DNA of 64,000 nucleotides, taken from NCBI RefSeq assembly GCF_013408415.1, contig NZ_JACCAA010000001.1, forward strand, positions 2,046,001-2,110,000, read 5' to 3'. Positions 8,174 to 19,700 of this stretch are shown here, one piece after another (position 1 is the first letter of the stretch; every line of letters begins with the position of its first letter). This DNA comes from Nocardioides daedukensis (GTDB lineage Bacteria > Actinomycetota > Actinomycetes > Propionibacteriales > Nocardioidaceae). A model generated the notes under the pieces. It was not told the origin of the DNA. It searched no databases and saw only the letters and a list, made by a program, of their open reading frames with translations. A program made the position numbers and the translations under genes.

Positions 8174-9033
8174 GCGTCCACCCCGAGTCCCGGAGCCGGA
8201 ACGTTCGGCCGGGTGTGACCGCCGAGCGGGTCGGTCCAGTCGGCCAGCTCCGGCGAGGCGGCCGCGACGGTGACGGCGTCGATCACGACGGCCGTGACAT
8301 TGTCCCGCCCACCCGAGCGGACGGCTGCGGCGACGAGCTCCTCGGCCGCCGCACCGGCGTCCTCGTAGGCCATCAGCAGAGCGGTGATCAGCGGATCGCT
8401 GAGCTCCCCGGTCAGTCCGTCCGAGCAGATCAGGATCCGATCCCCCACCCGCGCCGGGACCAGCCACTGGTCCGGGTCGGGGGTGGAGTGCAGACCGGCC
8501 CCGATGGCCTTGGTGATGGCGTGCGCGTCACCGTGCAGCTCGGCCTCGGCAGTGCTGAGTCCCTGCTCGATCAGTCCCTGCAGCTCGGAGTGGTCCACGC
8601 TGACCTGGCTGAGCGTCTCGCCACGCAAGAGGTAGGTCCGTGAGTCGCCGATGTTGAAGACCAGCCACGAGGGCACGCCGTCGTGGTCGGCCAAGGCAAC
8701 GCCGGACACGGTGGCACCGGGGGCTCCCACACCAGCAGCACGTCCGTCACCGGGTGCCAGCGCACGCACCTCCTGGCCGGCCGCCGCGACGGCGGCTCCG
8801 AGCACCTGCGGCGTGGCCCACCTGGACCACGGCGCGTCGCGGAAAGCTGCCACCACCAGGTCGGCGGCGAGCCGGCCGTCGCGATGACCACCCATCCCGT
8901 CGGCGACCAGGAAGACCGGATCGCGCACCAGGTACGCGTCCTGGTTCTCCTCCCGGACCGCGCCGACATCACTGGCGGCCCCGGAGCACACGTCGAGGAT
9001 CACCGCGCTCACCGACCCACTGTCTGGTGCCAT
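8170..9033 (-). CDS. PP2C-family protein phosphatase
   Basis: A 287-residue metal-dependent Ser/Thr phosphatase, entirely cytosolic. All PP2C metal-binding motifs are visible: ENQDAYLV (28-36), VADGMGGH (43-50) with Asp45, NIGDSRTYL, CSDGLTGEL and GGRDNVTAVV near the end. ATG 9033 is chosen because it begins 2 nt after the stop of the upstream gene; the longer open frame would overlap that gene heavily. It would reverse phosphorylation by the kinase encoded two genes downstream, as PstP does for the PknA/B pair in mycobacteria, but this cluster is distinct from the cell-division pstP locus (no FtsW/RodA or PBP gene nearby). Confidence 0.93.
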   Translation of the reverse strand: MAPDSGSVSAVILDVCSGAASDVGAVREENQDAYLVRDPVFLVADGMGGHRDGRLAADLVVAAFRDAPWSRWATPQVLGAAVAAAGQEVRALAPGDGRAAGVGAPGATVSGVALADHDGVPSWLVFNIGDSRTYLLRGETLSQVSVDHSELQGLIEQGLSTAEAELHGDAHAITKAIGAGLHSTPDPDQWLVPARVGDRILICSDGLTGELSDPLITALLMAYEDAGAAAEELVAAAVRSGGRDNVTAVVIDAVTVAAASPELADWTDPLGGHTRPNVPAPGLGVDA

Positions 9034-9035
9034 CC

Positions 9036-11432
9036 CTACCGCCTCGCTGCCTGTTCCTGGCGCCGCGCCCTGCGCCCGGCCACCAGGGAGCGCAGCGAGA
9101 ACCGCGCGCGCAGCCGCTGCCACATGCTCGCATTCTCGTGGAACTCACCGCGCAGGCTGTCGACCGCGGTCCAGACCGCCTCCACCTCCACGTCGGTCGG
9201 CTCGGGCACTCCGAAGACGTGCGAGTCGACCCGGTTGGCCATGGTGAGTCCCGAACCGGTCGGGATCCGGTCACCGAGGGTCATCGCGGCCTCGACTCGG
9301 GTGGCCTGCGGGGGTACGTCGTGCCCGAGGTCGGTGGCCAGGTCGACCACCTCGGACCAGCCACCGCTGATCCGGTCGGCCGGCCTGGGCGCCGTACGGC
9401 GTCGTTTGCGCCGGCGCATCTTGAGCCAGGCGATCAACACGAACGGCAGGAGCAGCAGGGCCAACACCCCGACGCCGAGCAGCACCCACTTCACGATCGT
9501 CGCGACGGCACCGGCGTCGTCCTTGTGATCGACCTCGGACTCGGCGCGCGGCGGCTCGCGTGGGTCACGCTCCTCTGGGATGTCCGGGGGCGGCAGCACC
9601 TGCGGCTCGTTGCGCGGGTTCGGCTCCGGGGTGTTCACCTCGGGGGTCTGGTCCTCGGGCGGGGTGGGGTCGAAGGTCACCCAACCGACGTCCTCGAAGC
9701 GCACCTCGACCCAGGCGTGCGCGTCGTCACCGGTGATCGCCACCGGGACATTGCCGGCATCCGAGCCCTTGTCCGGGTAGAACCCCATCACCACCCGTGC
9801 GGGCAGGTCGAGCTCGCGGGCCATCAGCGCGAAGGCGACGGCATATTGCTCGTCGTCGCCGATCATCTGCTTCGACTTCCCCTCGAGCAGCTGGGCGATG
9901 CGGGTGATCGTGTGACCGGCGTACGACGGGATGCCCTCGTCGGTGCCGTTGGCGAAGAAGCCGTCCTGCCGGAAGGTGCTCTCGATCTGGCGCAGCTGCT
10001 CCAGCGGGGTGACCGCGTCCGCCACGAAGTCGGCCAGCGTGTTGCCGACCGCGTCCACCCGGGCCGGGCTGCGCGGGATCCGGAACGAGCTGTCGGGCAC
10101 GAGGTCGAGCGGCAGGTCCTTGCCGAGTGCGGCGTCCTGCACCGGCGTGCGCGCCAGGTCGACGGCGTACGTCGTCCCCTCCTCGACGCCGGCCGTGGTC
10201 AGGGCCGTGCCCGTCGCGGGGTTGTGGAACAGTCCCGCCTCCAAGCGCTCGGCCCCGTCGCTCGTGAAGTCGACGCCGCGCAGGTCACCGCCACCCGGCA
10301 GCCAGACGCCGGAGTAGTTCTCGATGCTGAACGTGACCCGGTCGATGGCGGCCTGCTCGTCGGAGAACTCGCCGGGCAGGATCGTCTCGCCGGCGTGGGA
10401 GAACGCAGCCGAAGACTCGCTCACGCTGTAGACGTCACCGTCATAGACGTCCATCGCCGCCAGCCGGACCCGGGCACCGTCGGGCAGCCCCTGCACGGTG
10501 AAGAGGGTCTCCTCCTCGAGCGTTGCGGAGAGGTGGCGGAACAGGGTCAGCGGACTGGGATGCTCGCGCAGGTCGAGCGGCGGGACGATGTGGTCGCGCA
10601 GGACGTTGCGGTCCGGGTGCGGAGCCAGCCAGGCCAACGAGCCAACGACGACTGCCGAGGCAGCCAGCAGGGCAGCTCCGGCGAGGGCCGCTTGCCGGAG
10701 TCGCGGCACCCGGGTGTGGCGGGCGGACCGGCCGAAGATCGCGTGCGCGCGCGGGTCACCGAGCTGGGAGCGCCACGAGGTCCACACCAGCGCGACCGCC
10801 GCGAACAACACCCCTTGCAGCGTGGCAAGCGGGGCGGAGTGGGAGCCCCACAGGATGCCGACCAGGAGCAGCACGCTCGGCGCGGCCAGGCCGACGAGCA
10901 GCACCCAGCGCAGCGTGACGAGGCGCAGTACGGCGCTCGTGGCGATGGTGGCCGTCACGAGCGCGCTGAGGAACGGGACCACCGCGGGGCCGTCGAACTG
11001 TCCTGCAGGCAGGGCGACGGTGAGCAGGTCACGCCAGCCCTGCCACGACAACAAGGTGAGCCGTTGGACGGTCTCGATGGTGGGCACGAAGCCGGCGATC
11101 GTCGTCGACGGCAGGGCCAGCGCACCACCAAGCAGGAGATAGCCGACCATCGCAACGAGCAGGGTGCCCAGCCGGCTCCACTTCCGCCACGCCGCCAGCA
11201 CCCCGATCGTGATCCCGAGGAGCACTCCGCCGAGGGCGGCCAGGTGGCCGTGATGGCCGCCGAACACCGGCCCGAACCCGATCGCACCGAGGCTGAGGAG
11301 CACCGCGACGGCGGCCACGTCGACCGCGCCACGGCGTACGGTCGGGGACTGCCACGGCGCCGCCCGGCGGGTGGTTCCGCCGGTGAACGCGGAGCGGGAG
11401 TGGTCGACGTGTGCGTGGGTCCCGGTGCTCAT
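9036..11432 (-). CDS. Transglutaminase-fold membrane protein (TgpA/DUF3488-like), catalytic Cys absent
   Basis: 798 residues. The N-terminal quarter holds several transmembrane helices (DUF3488-like), followed by a large extracellular region with a transglutaminase-like core at about 500-590, a Pro/Glu linker (EPNPRNEPQVLPPPDIPEE), one more transmembrane helix near 660 and a cytosolic C-terminal tail. In active family members the nucleophile sits just before the Glu-Gln pair; here the sequence reads GDDEQYA, with Asp527 in that position, while the His (DDAHAWVEV) and Asp (FDPTPP) of the triad are kept. The enzyme is therefore probably inactive as a transglutaminase or uses the fold for binding. 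ATG 11432 overlaps the DUF58 stop by 4 nt. Confidence 0.88.
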   Translation of the reverse strand: MSTGTHAHVDHSRSAFTGGTTRRAAPWQSPTVRRGAVDVAAVAVLLSLGAIGFGPVFGGHHGHLAALGGVLLGITIGVLAAWRKWSRLGTLLVAMVGYLLLGGALALPSTTIAGFVPTIETVQRLTLLSWQGWRDLLTVALPAGQFDGPAVVPFLSALVTATIATSAVLRLVTLRWVLLVGLAAPSVLLLVGILWGSHSAPLATLQGVLFAAVALVWTSWRSQLGDPRAHAIFGRSARHTRVPRLRQAALAGAALLAASAVVVGSLAWLAPHPDRNVLRDHIVPPLDLREHPSPLTLFRHLSATLEEETLFTVQGLPDGARVRLAAMDVYDGDVYSVSESSAAFSHAGETILPGEFSDEQAAIDRVTFSIENYSGVWLPGGGDLRGVDFTSDGAERLEAGLFHNPATGTALTTAGVEEGTTYAVDLARTPVQDAALGKDLPLDLVPDSSFRIPRSPARVDAVGNTLADFVADAVTPLEQLRQIESTFRQDGFFANGTDEGIPSYAGHTITRIAQLLEGKSKQMIGDDEQYAVAFALMARELDLPARVVMGFYPDKGSDAGNVPVAITGDDAHAWVEVRFEDVGWVTFDPTPPEDQTPEVNTPEPNPRNEPQVLPPPDIPEERDPREPPRAESEVDHKDDAGAVATIVKWVLLGVGVLALLLLPFVLIAWLKMRRRKRRRTAPRPADRISGGWSEVVDLATDLGHDVPPQATRVEAAMTLGDRIPTGSGLTMANRVDSHVFGVPEPTDVEVEAVWTAVDSLRGEFHENASMWQRLRARFSLRSLVAGRRARRQEQAARR

Positions 11433-12673
11433 CGCAGGCTCCGCACAGCGCGGGGCAGGGCGCGGACGTCGGGCACGTCGAGGACGGTGAGGTCACCGAT
11501 TCGGCGATGTGCCAGCGGTGAGCCGGCGTCGCAGCGCACCGCGAAGCTGGACACCGACGGCGGTAGGGCCTTGTCGGCGCCGCGCAGGTCGCGCAGGTCG
11601 CAGCGGGCTCCGGCAAGAAGCGCGACCACCGAGGCGTGCGGTACAGCGCCGATCGCCCGGGCGGCCAGGTCGCGCAGGGTCATCTGGTGGGAGGCGGGCT
11701 CGAGCTCGGCCAGGCGGTCCAGCATCAAGGGGCCCGTCGAGGAGACGAGCAGGCCCGAGGACGTGTAGATGCTGACCTGCCGCTCGAGGGAGAACGCATG
11801 CCGGCCCAGGGAGGCGGCCACCGAGATGGCTGACTCGAAGTCGGCCTCGTCGGCGTGGTCGTCCAGGTGTGTCGGCAGCACCACCAGCAGGTGGGCGCGC
11901 CGGGTCTCCTCGAACTGGCGCACCATCAGGCGACCGACCCGGGCCGTGGTGCGCCAGTGGATCGCGCGCCGGTCGTCGCCGGGCTGATATTCGCGCAGCG
12001 CGTGGAAGGACACGTCGCTCGAGGAGAGCTCCTGGGTGGTCACGCCCTCGATGTCGCGGATGAACCCGGTGCTGTCGTTGGCCAGCGGGACCGTCACCGG
12101 GTGCACGTGGAGCTCGACGGAGTCGGCCCATCGCTGGGTGCGACGCAGCAGTCCCAGCGGGTCGCTGCGCACGGAGGCGACCGGGCCGATGGTGATCACG
12201 CCGCGGCGACGGGTGGGCACGTCGAAGAGCTGCTCGTGCTCCTCGTCGCGGGCCAGGCTGGGCAGCATGAAGTGGGCCCGGCCCTTGCCGACGTTGAGCT
12301 CGATCCGGGTCGGGAAGAGCGCTCGCCGTCCGCGGTTGCGGATCACGACCCGACCGCTGGCCGTCTCACCGGCCACGACGCGTTGGCGGTGCAGGTCGAA
12401 GTCGACCTCGTAGCTGGTCCGGCCCAGCACCCACACCAGGGCGAGCAGCAGCAGGACCAGGCAGACCAGGCCGAGGACGCGCAGCTCGGTCCAGCCCTGG
12501 CTGAAACCGAGAACGATGCCCAGCACGGCAGCCACGATCGCCACCCAGCCGGCGGGCGCGACCCACTCGTTGGCACGCCCCGTCACGCCAGCGACCCGGG
12601 CGCGCGCGGGCGCCAGGTCGGGGCGCGGGATCCGGTCGAGGATGCTCGCGCGGGCGCTCTGGGCGATGCTCAT
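11429..12673 (-). CDS. DUF58 domain protein
   Basis: 414 residues with two transmembrane helices close to the N-terminus (about 42-82) and a long cytosolic or periplasmic C-terminal region with the DUF58 core. The family signature is clear: PGDDRRAIHWRTTARVGRLM near residue 240, followed by a von Willebrand A-like fold. DUF58 proteins almost always pair with a MoxR AAA+ ATPase, as here, where moxR lies directly upstream. ATG 12673 is 14 nt beyond the moxR stop. In bifidobacterial PFNA clusters the order aaa-atp, duf58, tgm is the same. The biochemical role is unknown; a chaperone-assisted assembly partner for the surface proteins is a reasonable inference. Confidence 0.92.
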   Translation of the reverse strand: MSIAQSARASILDRIPRPDLAPARARVAGVTGRANEWVAPAGWVAIVAAVLGIVLGFSQGWTELRVLGLVCLVLLLLALVWVLGRTSYEVDFDLHRQRVVAGETASGRVVIRNRGRRALFPTRIELNVGKGRAHFMLPSLARDEEHEQLFDVPTRRRGVITIGPVASVRSDPLGLLRRTQRWADSVELHVHPVTVPLANDSTGFIRDIEGVTTQELSSSDVSFHALREYQPGDDRRAIHWRTTARVGRLMVRQFEETRRAHLLVVLPTHLDDHADEADFESAISVAASLGRHAFSLERQVSIYTSSGLLVSSTGPLMLDRLAELEPASHQMTLRDLAARAIGAVPHASVVALLAGARCDLRDLRGADKALPPSVSSFAVRCDAGSPLAHRRIGDLTVLDVPDVRALPRAVRSLR

Positions 12674-12687
12674 CGGTGTATGTCGAC

Positions 12688-13662
<975 letters not shown>

Positions 13663-13705
13663 GTGGCGCTCCTTGCTGGCGGGTCGGGTGGGGTGGTGGA
13701 CGGAC

Positions 13706-16700
13706 TCAGGGCTTGTTCTGGCGACAGATGTTGGCCGGCTGCCCGCCGGGTGCGGCGCCCACTCGGCTGGCCGGCGCGCCGTCGATGCCGCGGCGGCCCT
13801 TGAGCTTGCTCTTGAGGTGACCGCTGGCATCGGCCTTGGCCGCGCTCTCGTGCCAGTGCGTGACACCGTCGTCCACGCTGCCCGAATAGGTGATCGGGCA
13901 CCAGATAGTGGAGCCGGGCTCGGCCTCCCAGGCCTCCACGCCGATCCAGTAGCAGTCGGCCCAGCAGTTGCCTGAGGGCACCGGAGCGTCGCCTGCGTCA
14001 TAGATGTTGGAGCGGAGCTTGAAGCTGGTGCCGCTGGCCGAGTCCGAGCGGCTCGCGACCGACGGGTCGCCCGAGCCGGTGGAGGTGGTCACGGTCACCT
14101 TCAGGGTGACCGACTGGTCGTCGCCGCTGGTGGTCACCTTGTGCGAGCCGGATTTGCTGCCACCGGACCCGCTCGGGAAGCCGCCGTTGCCGCTCCAGGA
14201 GCAGTTGCGGCCGTTCGAGTTCACTCGCCAGTCGAAGGTGACGCTGCGATAGCCCGGGCGCGGGTTGGAGACGTCGACGGTGCACGGGCCGAAGGTGTTG
14301 ACCGAGACCTGGCGCCGGGCGCTGTCGGCCGAGCCGCCCCCGACTGAGGAGTTGGCGTAGGTCTTCGCCCAGACCTCGACCGTGTTGCCGGTCCCGTTGC
14401 TCAGCCCCGACACGGTGAACTCGTGGTGCCCGGTGCCGGACTTGATCGCCGAGGGCCCAGTGCGGTTGGTGTAGAACTCGACCGAGTCGGCGTTGTTCAT
14501 GTTCTGGCTCGAGTAGTCGAAGGCGACCTTGGCCTGACCCGAGACCCCGGTCGGGGTCACCTTCAGGTTCTGCACCGGGTCCGGGGTGGTGGCACCGGTG
14601 ACCTTCGCGGTCGAGGTCGACCACGGTCCCCAGCCGTCGATGCCCCGCTTCTTGTCCGGGTTGGCCCGGTTGAGCAGACGCACCTGGAACTGCTGGTCCC
14701 GGCCTCCCCCGGCCAGGCTGAGCCGGCACGAGGTTCCGGTGGCGGGGCCCGAGCAGGCCACGACCGCGCCGCCGGTACGACGTACCTGGAAGTCGGCGAC
14801 CTGATGACCGCCCGCCTCGGGTGTCCACGACAACTGGGCCGAGGGATCCGCGTCGGGCGCATCGGCGACGATCGCCACCGCGGTGACGGTCGGCTCGGCG
14901 TTGGGGTGCTCGGAGACCACCGGCGACCAGGCGCTCGCGCCGGCGGTGCCATGGGGATCGGCCTCGGCGGCGTTCACCGCACGGACCTTGATCTTGTACG
15001 TCGTGCCGTTGGTCAGGCTGGCCAGCGTCTCGCGCAGGTCGGTCCCGGCGTCGATGATCCGGCCGTTGGAGGAGACCTCGAAGCGCTCGACCGGGGAGCC
15101 GTCATAGTCCGGCATCGACCAGGTGACGTGCAGCGAGGAGTCGTCGAAGGAGACGGCGACGTCCGTGGGCGTGGCGGGCACGTAGTCCGGCACCACGTCG
15201 CGCGACCAGGGCGATGCTGCCTCCGACTCGCCGACCTCGTTGATCGCGAAGACCCGGAATCGGTAGGAGTCGCCGTTGGTCAGCCCGGTCACTGTGTGCG
15301 TGGTGCGCGCGCCCTGGATGGTGGTCTCGCCGGAGTCGCCGCCGGAGCTGGTCCAGGTCAGGCGGTAGCCGGTGATCGGGGCACCGTTCGGCTCGGCGCC
15401 GCTCCAGTCGACCTCGACCTGGGCGTTGCTGGCGTCGGCGCTGATCGAGGTCGGCGCGGCGGGGCGACCCCGGACGTTGAGGCTGATCTGGCCCTGCACC
15501 TCACGCTCGGCCAGGCCGGTCGCGTCGGCGAGCACGTAGGTCATCCGGACAGTGCCGTTGAAGTCCTTGCCCGGGGTCGCGGTGACCACTCGGTCGTTCA
15601 GCTCGACGGTGGCGTCGCCCGCGACCACGTCGGGCCCCTTGACCACCGTCACCGGCTCGCCGTCGGACTCGAACGGGTTGCTGGTGACGTAGTCGTCGAG
15701 GTCGATCTCGATCGGCTCGCCCGACTCCGCCGTGAGCTGGGCGTCGCGTACGGCGATCAGGTCGCGGGTGGACTCGACCACGGTGACGTTGGCAGTACGA
15801 CGTACCGGCGCGGTCTTCTGGTCGCTCACCGAGAGGTCGAACTGGTATTGACCCGGGCCGGTGCCGCTCGAGGGCTGCACGGTGATCTCGCCGCCCCCGT
15901 CGGAGATCTCGACGTCGAGGCCCGACTCGACCTCGTCCACGGTGAAGGTGAGCTTGTCCTGGTCCCCCGGATCGGGGTCGCTGGCCAGCAGGTCGAGATC
16001 CCCGGTCCACGGCTCGCCGGTCGCAACGGAGATCGCAGGCACCCGCAGGTCGGGCTGGGTGTTGCCGTTGGCATTGACGAAGATCGGCAGGGTCACCGTG
16101 CTGGTCAGCGCGTCCGCGTCGTCGGAGTCGGCGCCGTCGGAGACCACGGCCGAGACCGAGGTGGGGCCGTGGAAGTCGCTGGCCGCGCCGAAGGTGATCA
16201 CGTCGTCCGCGGTCTTCAGCTTCGACCCGTCGTGGCCGGGCCCGGGGATGATCGCCTCCGAGAACGGCAGCGTGGGCGTGCGTCCTTCGCGGACCACGAC
16301 GTAGTCGTTCAGGTCGATCTCGCGGCTGGTGCCCGCGTCGATCTCGATCGGGAGCTCCGCGCCTGGCTTGATCGCCGGGCGGCGGGCGGCCTCGGTGTCG
16401 GAGCCGGGCACGACCACGATCGCGGTGCCGACCTCGCCGTCGGGGTCGGTGAGCCGGTAGGTGACCAGCTGGCGTTCGGGCAGCACCGGGATGTCGAGCT
16501 GGCCGTCGCTGGTCACCTCGATGCCGGCGTCCAGCAGCTCGGGAGCAAGCTCCGGGGTGAGCTCGCCGATCGCACCGTCGGGGTCCTCGTCGTTGGCCAG
16601 CACCTCGGCGGTGATCCGGGTCTTGGAGATGATGTCCGCGACCGGGATCCGGTCGTCGCGCGCGATCGGGGGCTGTGCGGGCGCGTCCTTGCGGACCTTC

Positions 16701-19700
16701 ACGACCAGGTCGGCGGTGCTCTCGGCGCCGAGGTCGTCGCGGATCGTGTAGCGGTAGGTGAGCGTCGACTCCTCGCGCGGTGTGCGCAGCTTGATCCGCC
16801 CGTCCTCGACCTCGGCGGGGGCCGAGGGACCCTCGACCTGCTCGATCCCGTCGATGATCGCCAGCGCACCGCCCTCGGGGTCGATGTCGTTGGCGGTGAC
16901 CGGGACTGCGAGCACCCGGCCGGGGCGTACGTCGCGCTCGTCGGTGATCGCGATCGGCGGCAGGTTGTTGCTCGGTGGTGCGGCGATGCCGATCCGGACC
17001 TCGCCGGTGCCCTGGCGGCCGAACTCGTCCTCGACGACATAGCTGAGGGTGTCGGTGCCGCGGTTCTGCTCACCGGAGGCCGCGGTGTAGACGATCGAGC
17101 TGCCGTCGAAGGTGATGCTGCCCTTGCGGGGCGCGTTCTCGATGTCCAGTCCCACCAGGGAGACCGAGTCACCGTCGGGGTCGACGCCCTCGAGCGGCAC
17201 CGGCATGATCACCTCGCCGCCCTGGACGAGGCGACCGGTGAGCGGCTCGGGGCGCGGTGCGGCGTTGGAGCCGCTGGTCGGGGTGATCGAGAGCTCGACC
17301 GTGGCGCTGTGGGTGCGCTGCTCGGTGTCACGCACGGTGTACTGCACCCGGGCCAGCCCCGAGTCACCGGTGGCCCGGAACCGGACCTTGTTCTCCGAGA
17401 CCCAGGCCTCGCCCAGGTTGGCGCCGCTGCTGACCGCACCTTCGTCGAGGGGCATCACGGTCAGCGGGAGGTCGGTGGGCGAGAGGTCGTTGTCGAGCAC
17501 GTCCACGGTGACCACGTCACCGCTGCGGACCACGGCGGCGTCGTCGGCAGCCACCGGGGCGTCGGGGGTGCGCGACGGGTCGAGGACCACGGTCACGTTG
17601 CCGGTGCCGGTCAGCGAGCCGTTGCCGACGTCATAGGTGATCGTGACCGACTGGCCTTCCTCCATGCTGACGTCGGAGAGCTTGATCGACTCGTGGTCGA
17701 CGACCTCGGCGGTGATCTGGCTGTTCTGGCCGACGTTGACCGACTCCACCACCAGCACGCCGCCGAGCGGGTCGGTGTCGTTGGTGAGTACGTCGACCAG
17801 CACCTCGCCGCTGGGCGGGAGCACGGCCAGGTCGTTGTCCGGGATCGGCTGCGCGTCCCGCGGTGCGATGGTGTCGACGCGGACCACGCTGGTCGCGCTG
17901 GCACTGCCGTCGGTGACGGTGTACTCGATGTAGTCGGTGCTGCCCGGCTTCGTGCCGGTGATGGTCAGGCTGTCGTCCGCGTTCTGCTCGACCTCGAGGC
18001 CCTCGGGGGTCCGGCCGGCCAGGGAGAAGTAGAGCTCGTCGCCATTGGGATCGAGGTCGTTGTCGACCGGCCGCACGGTGACCGAGTGATCGCCCCCGTC
18101 GTCGCGGGCCAGGGTGGTGACGTAGTCGGCGTTGGCCACCGGCTTGGCCTTGCCGTTGACCGGCAGGACCGTGGTGGTCAGGTCGACGGTGTGGCTGCCG
18201 TTGAGCTTGCCGTCGGTCAGGGTCACCTTGATCTTGCGGTCGCGCGGCAGCCCGGAGCGGCCGTCGTCGCGGACCTGGATCAGCCCGTCGGGGCGATAGG
18301 TCCCTGAGAGCCCCTCGGGGAACTCGACCTTCGAGACCCAGAACGGGTCGCCGTCGGGGTCGACCCATTCGGAGATGATGTGGTGCTCGCCGGTGCCTCG
18401 GGACCGGATCGTCATCGCGCTGTCCCGCTCGGGGACGAGCTGCTCGACGTGGCCATTCTGCTGCTCGCCGCGGACGGTGAGCGAGACCGTCGCCTCGGCG
18501 GTGCCGTTCTCACGACCGTCGTCGGCGGTGTAGGTGAAGCTGGCCTTGCGTCCGGCACGCGCATCGGAGTCGACGCTGATCCGCACCGCGCGACCGTCCC
18601 GGACCGGCTCGAGGCGGCCGAGCCCCTTGACCTCGCGGTCCTTGACCGAGGCGACCAGGATGTCGCCGTCCGCGTCGAGGTCGTTGGCCAGCACGGGCAG
18701 GGTGATCGACTCGCCGGGCCGGACGCCGAAGTCGTCGTCGCGCGGCTCGGGGGTGGTGTTGTGCTCCGAGCGCTCGGCGACCGCGACGGTCTTGTCCTTC
18801 TTGTCGTTCTCGTCCTGGTTGAGGTTGGCCAGGACGGTCTCCCAGTCGGAGATCTCCTGCATGTTCTCGTTAACCAGGAAGATGTCGCCGTTGGTCGGGT
18901 CGTTGAGCACGACCACGTCGCGGTTGGTGCGGAAGACGAGCTCCTGGCTGGTCTTCAGCTGCGGGTACGCCGTCACCGCGACGTCGTCCGCGTCGTCGGC
19001 GCAGTCGCGCAGATAGGCACCCGTGCCAGCCCACGCGGCGTACACGCAGTCGCCGACGCTCACCGGGGCGACCGGGGTGCCACCGGCGGGAGCCTCGAGG
19101 GTCGTGGTCCCCTCGCCGTCGAGCTGGACCTGGACCAGGCCGGAGGGTCCGGCGAGCGCGACCACACCGGTGTCCGCACCGGGCTGCTGCACCTGCAGCG
19201 CGCCCGCATCCGAGAGGTCTTCCTCGTGGTCGGGCCAGGCGATCCAGCCGCCGTCCGGGTTGAAGACGACGCCGGTGCCGCCGACCGCGGTCATCTGCAG
19301 GTCCTGGAGCTCGAGGTCGGAGATGTCCGGCGTCGAGCCGACCTTCTCGACCAGCCACTCGCCGTCCTCGCGGCGCAGGTCGCGCAACGTGCCGTTCGGG
19401 GCGACGGTGTGGATCACGTCGTCCTTGCCGGTGACGGCGCGAACCCCGACGGTGCCCTTGAGTACCGGCACCGCGGACTCCGCGTCGAAGCTGGCGACCT
19501 CACCTGCGGGGACGGCCCAGACCTTGCCGGCGTTGGGGTCCGAGATCGCCACCACGTCGCTGCCCTGGCTGGCGTGCGCGCTGTCGGGGAGGTTGGCCGG
19601 GGTGGCATCGGTCGCCCAGGTGGCGGTGTCGACGGCGCTGAGCCTGGTGCCGCCGGTGGACAGGACCACCGCGTTGGCCTCCTGGGACAGGTCGAAACCG

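Noticed and set aside
14423..18307. Very long open frame on the plus strand inside the giant surface gene
   Set aside because: High GC content leaves third-position-complementary frames open; it has no family motifs, ribosome binding site or promoter, and the minus-strand gene has clear Ig/Fn3 repeats.
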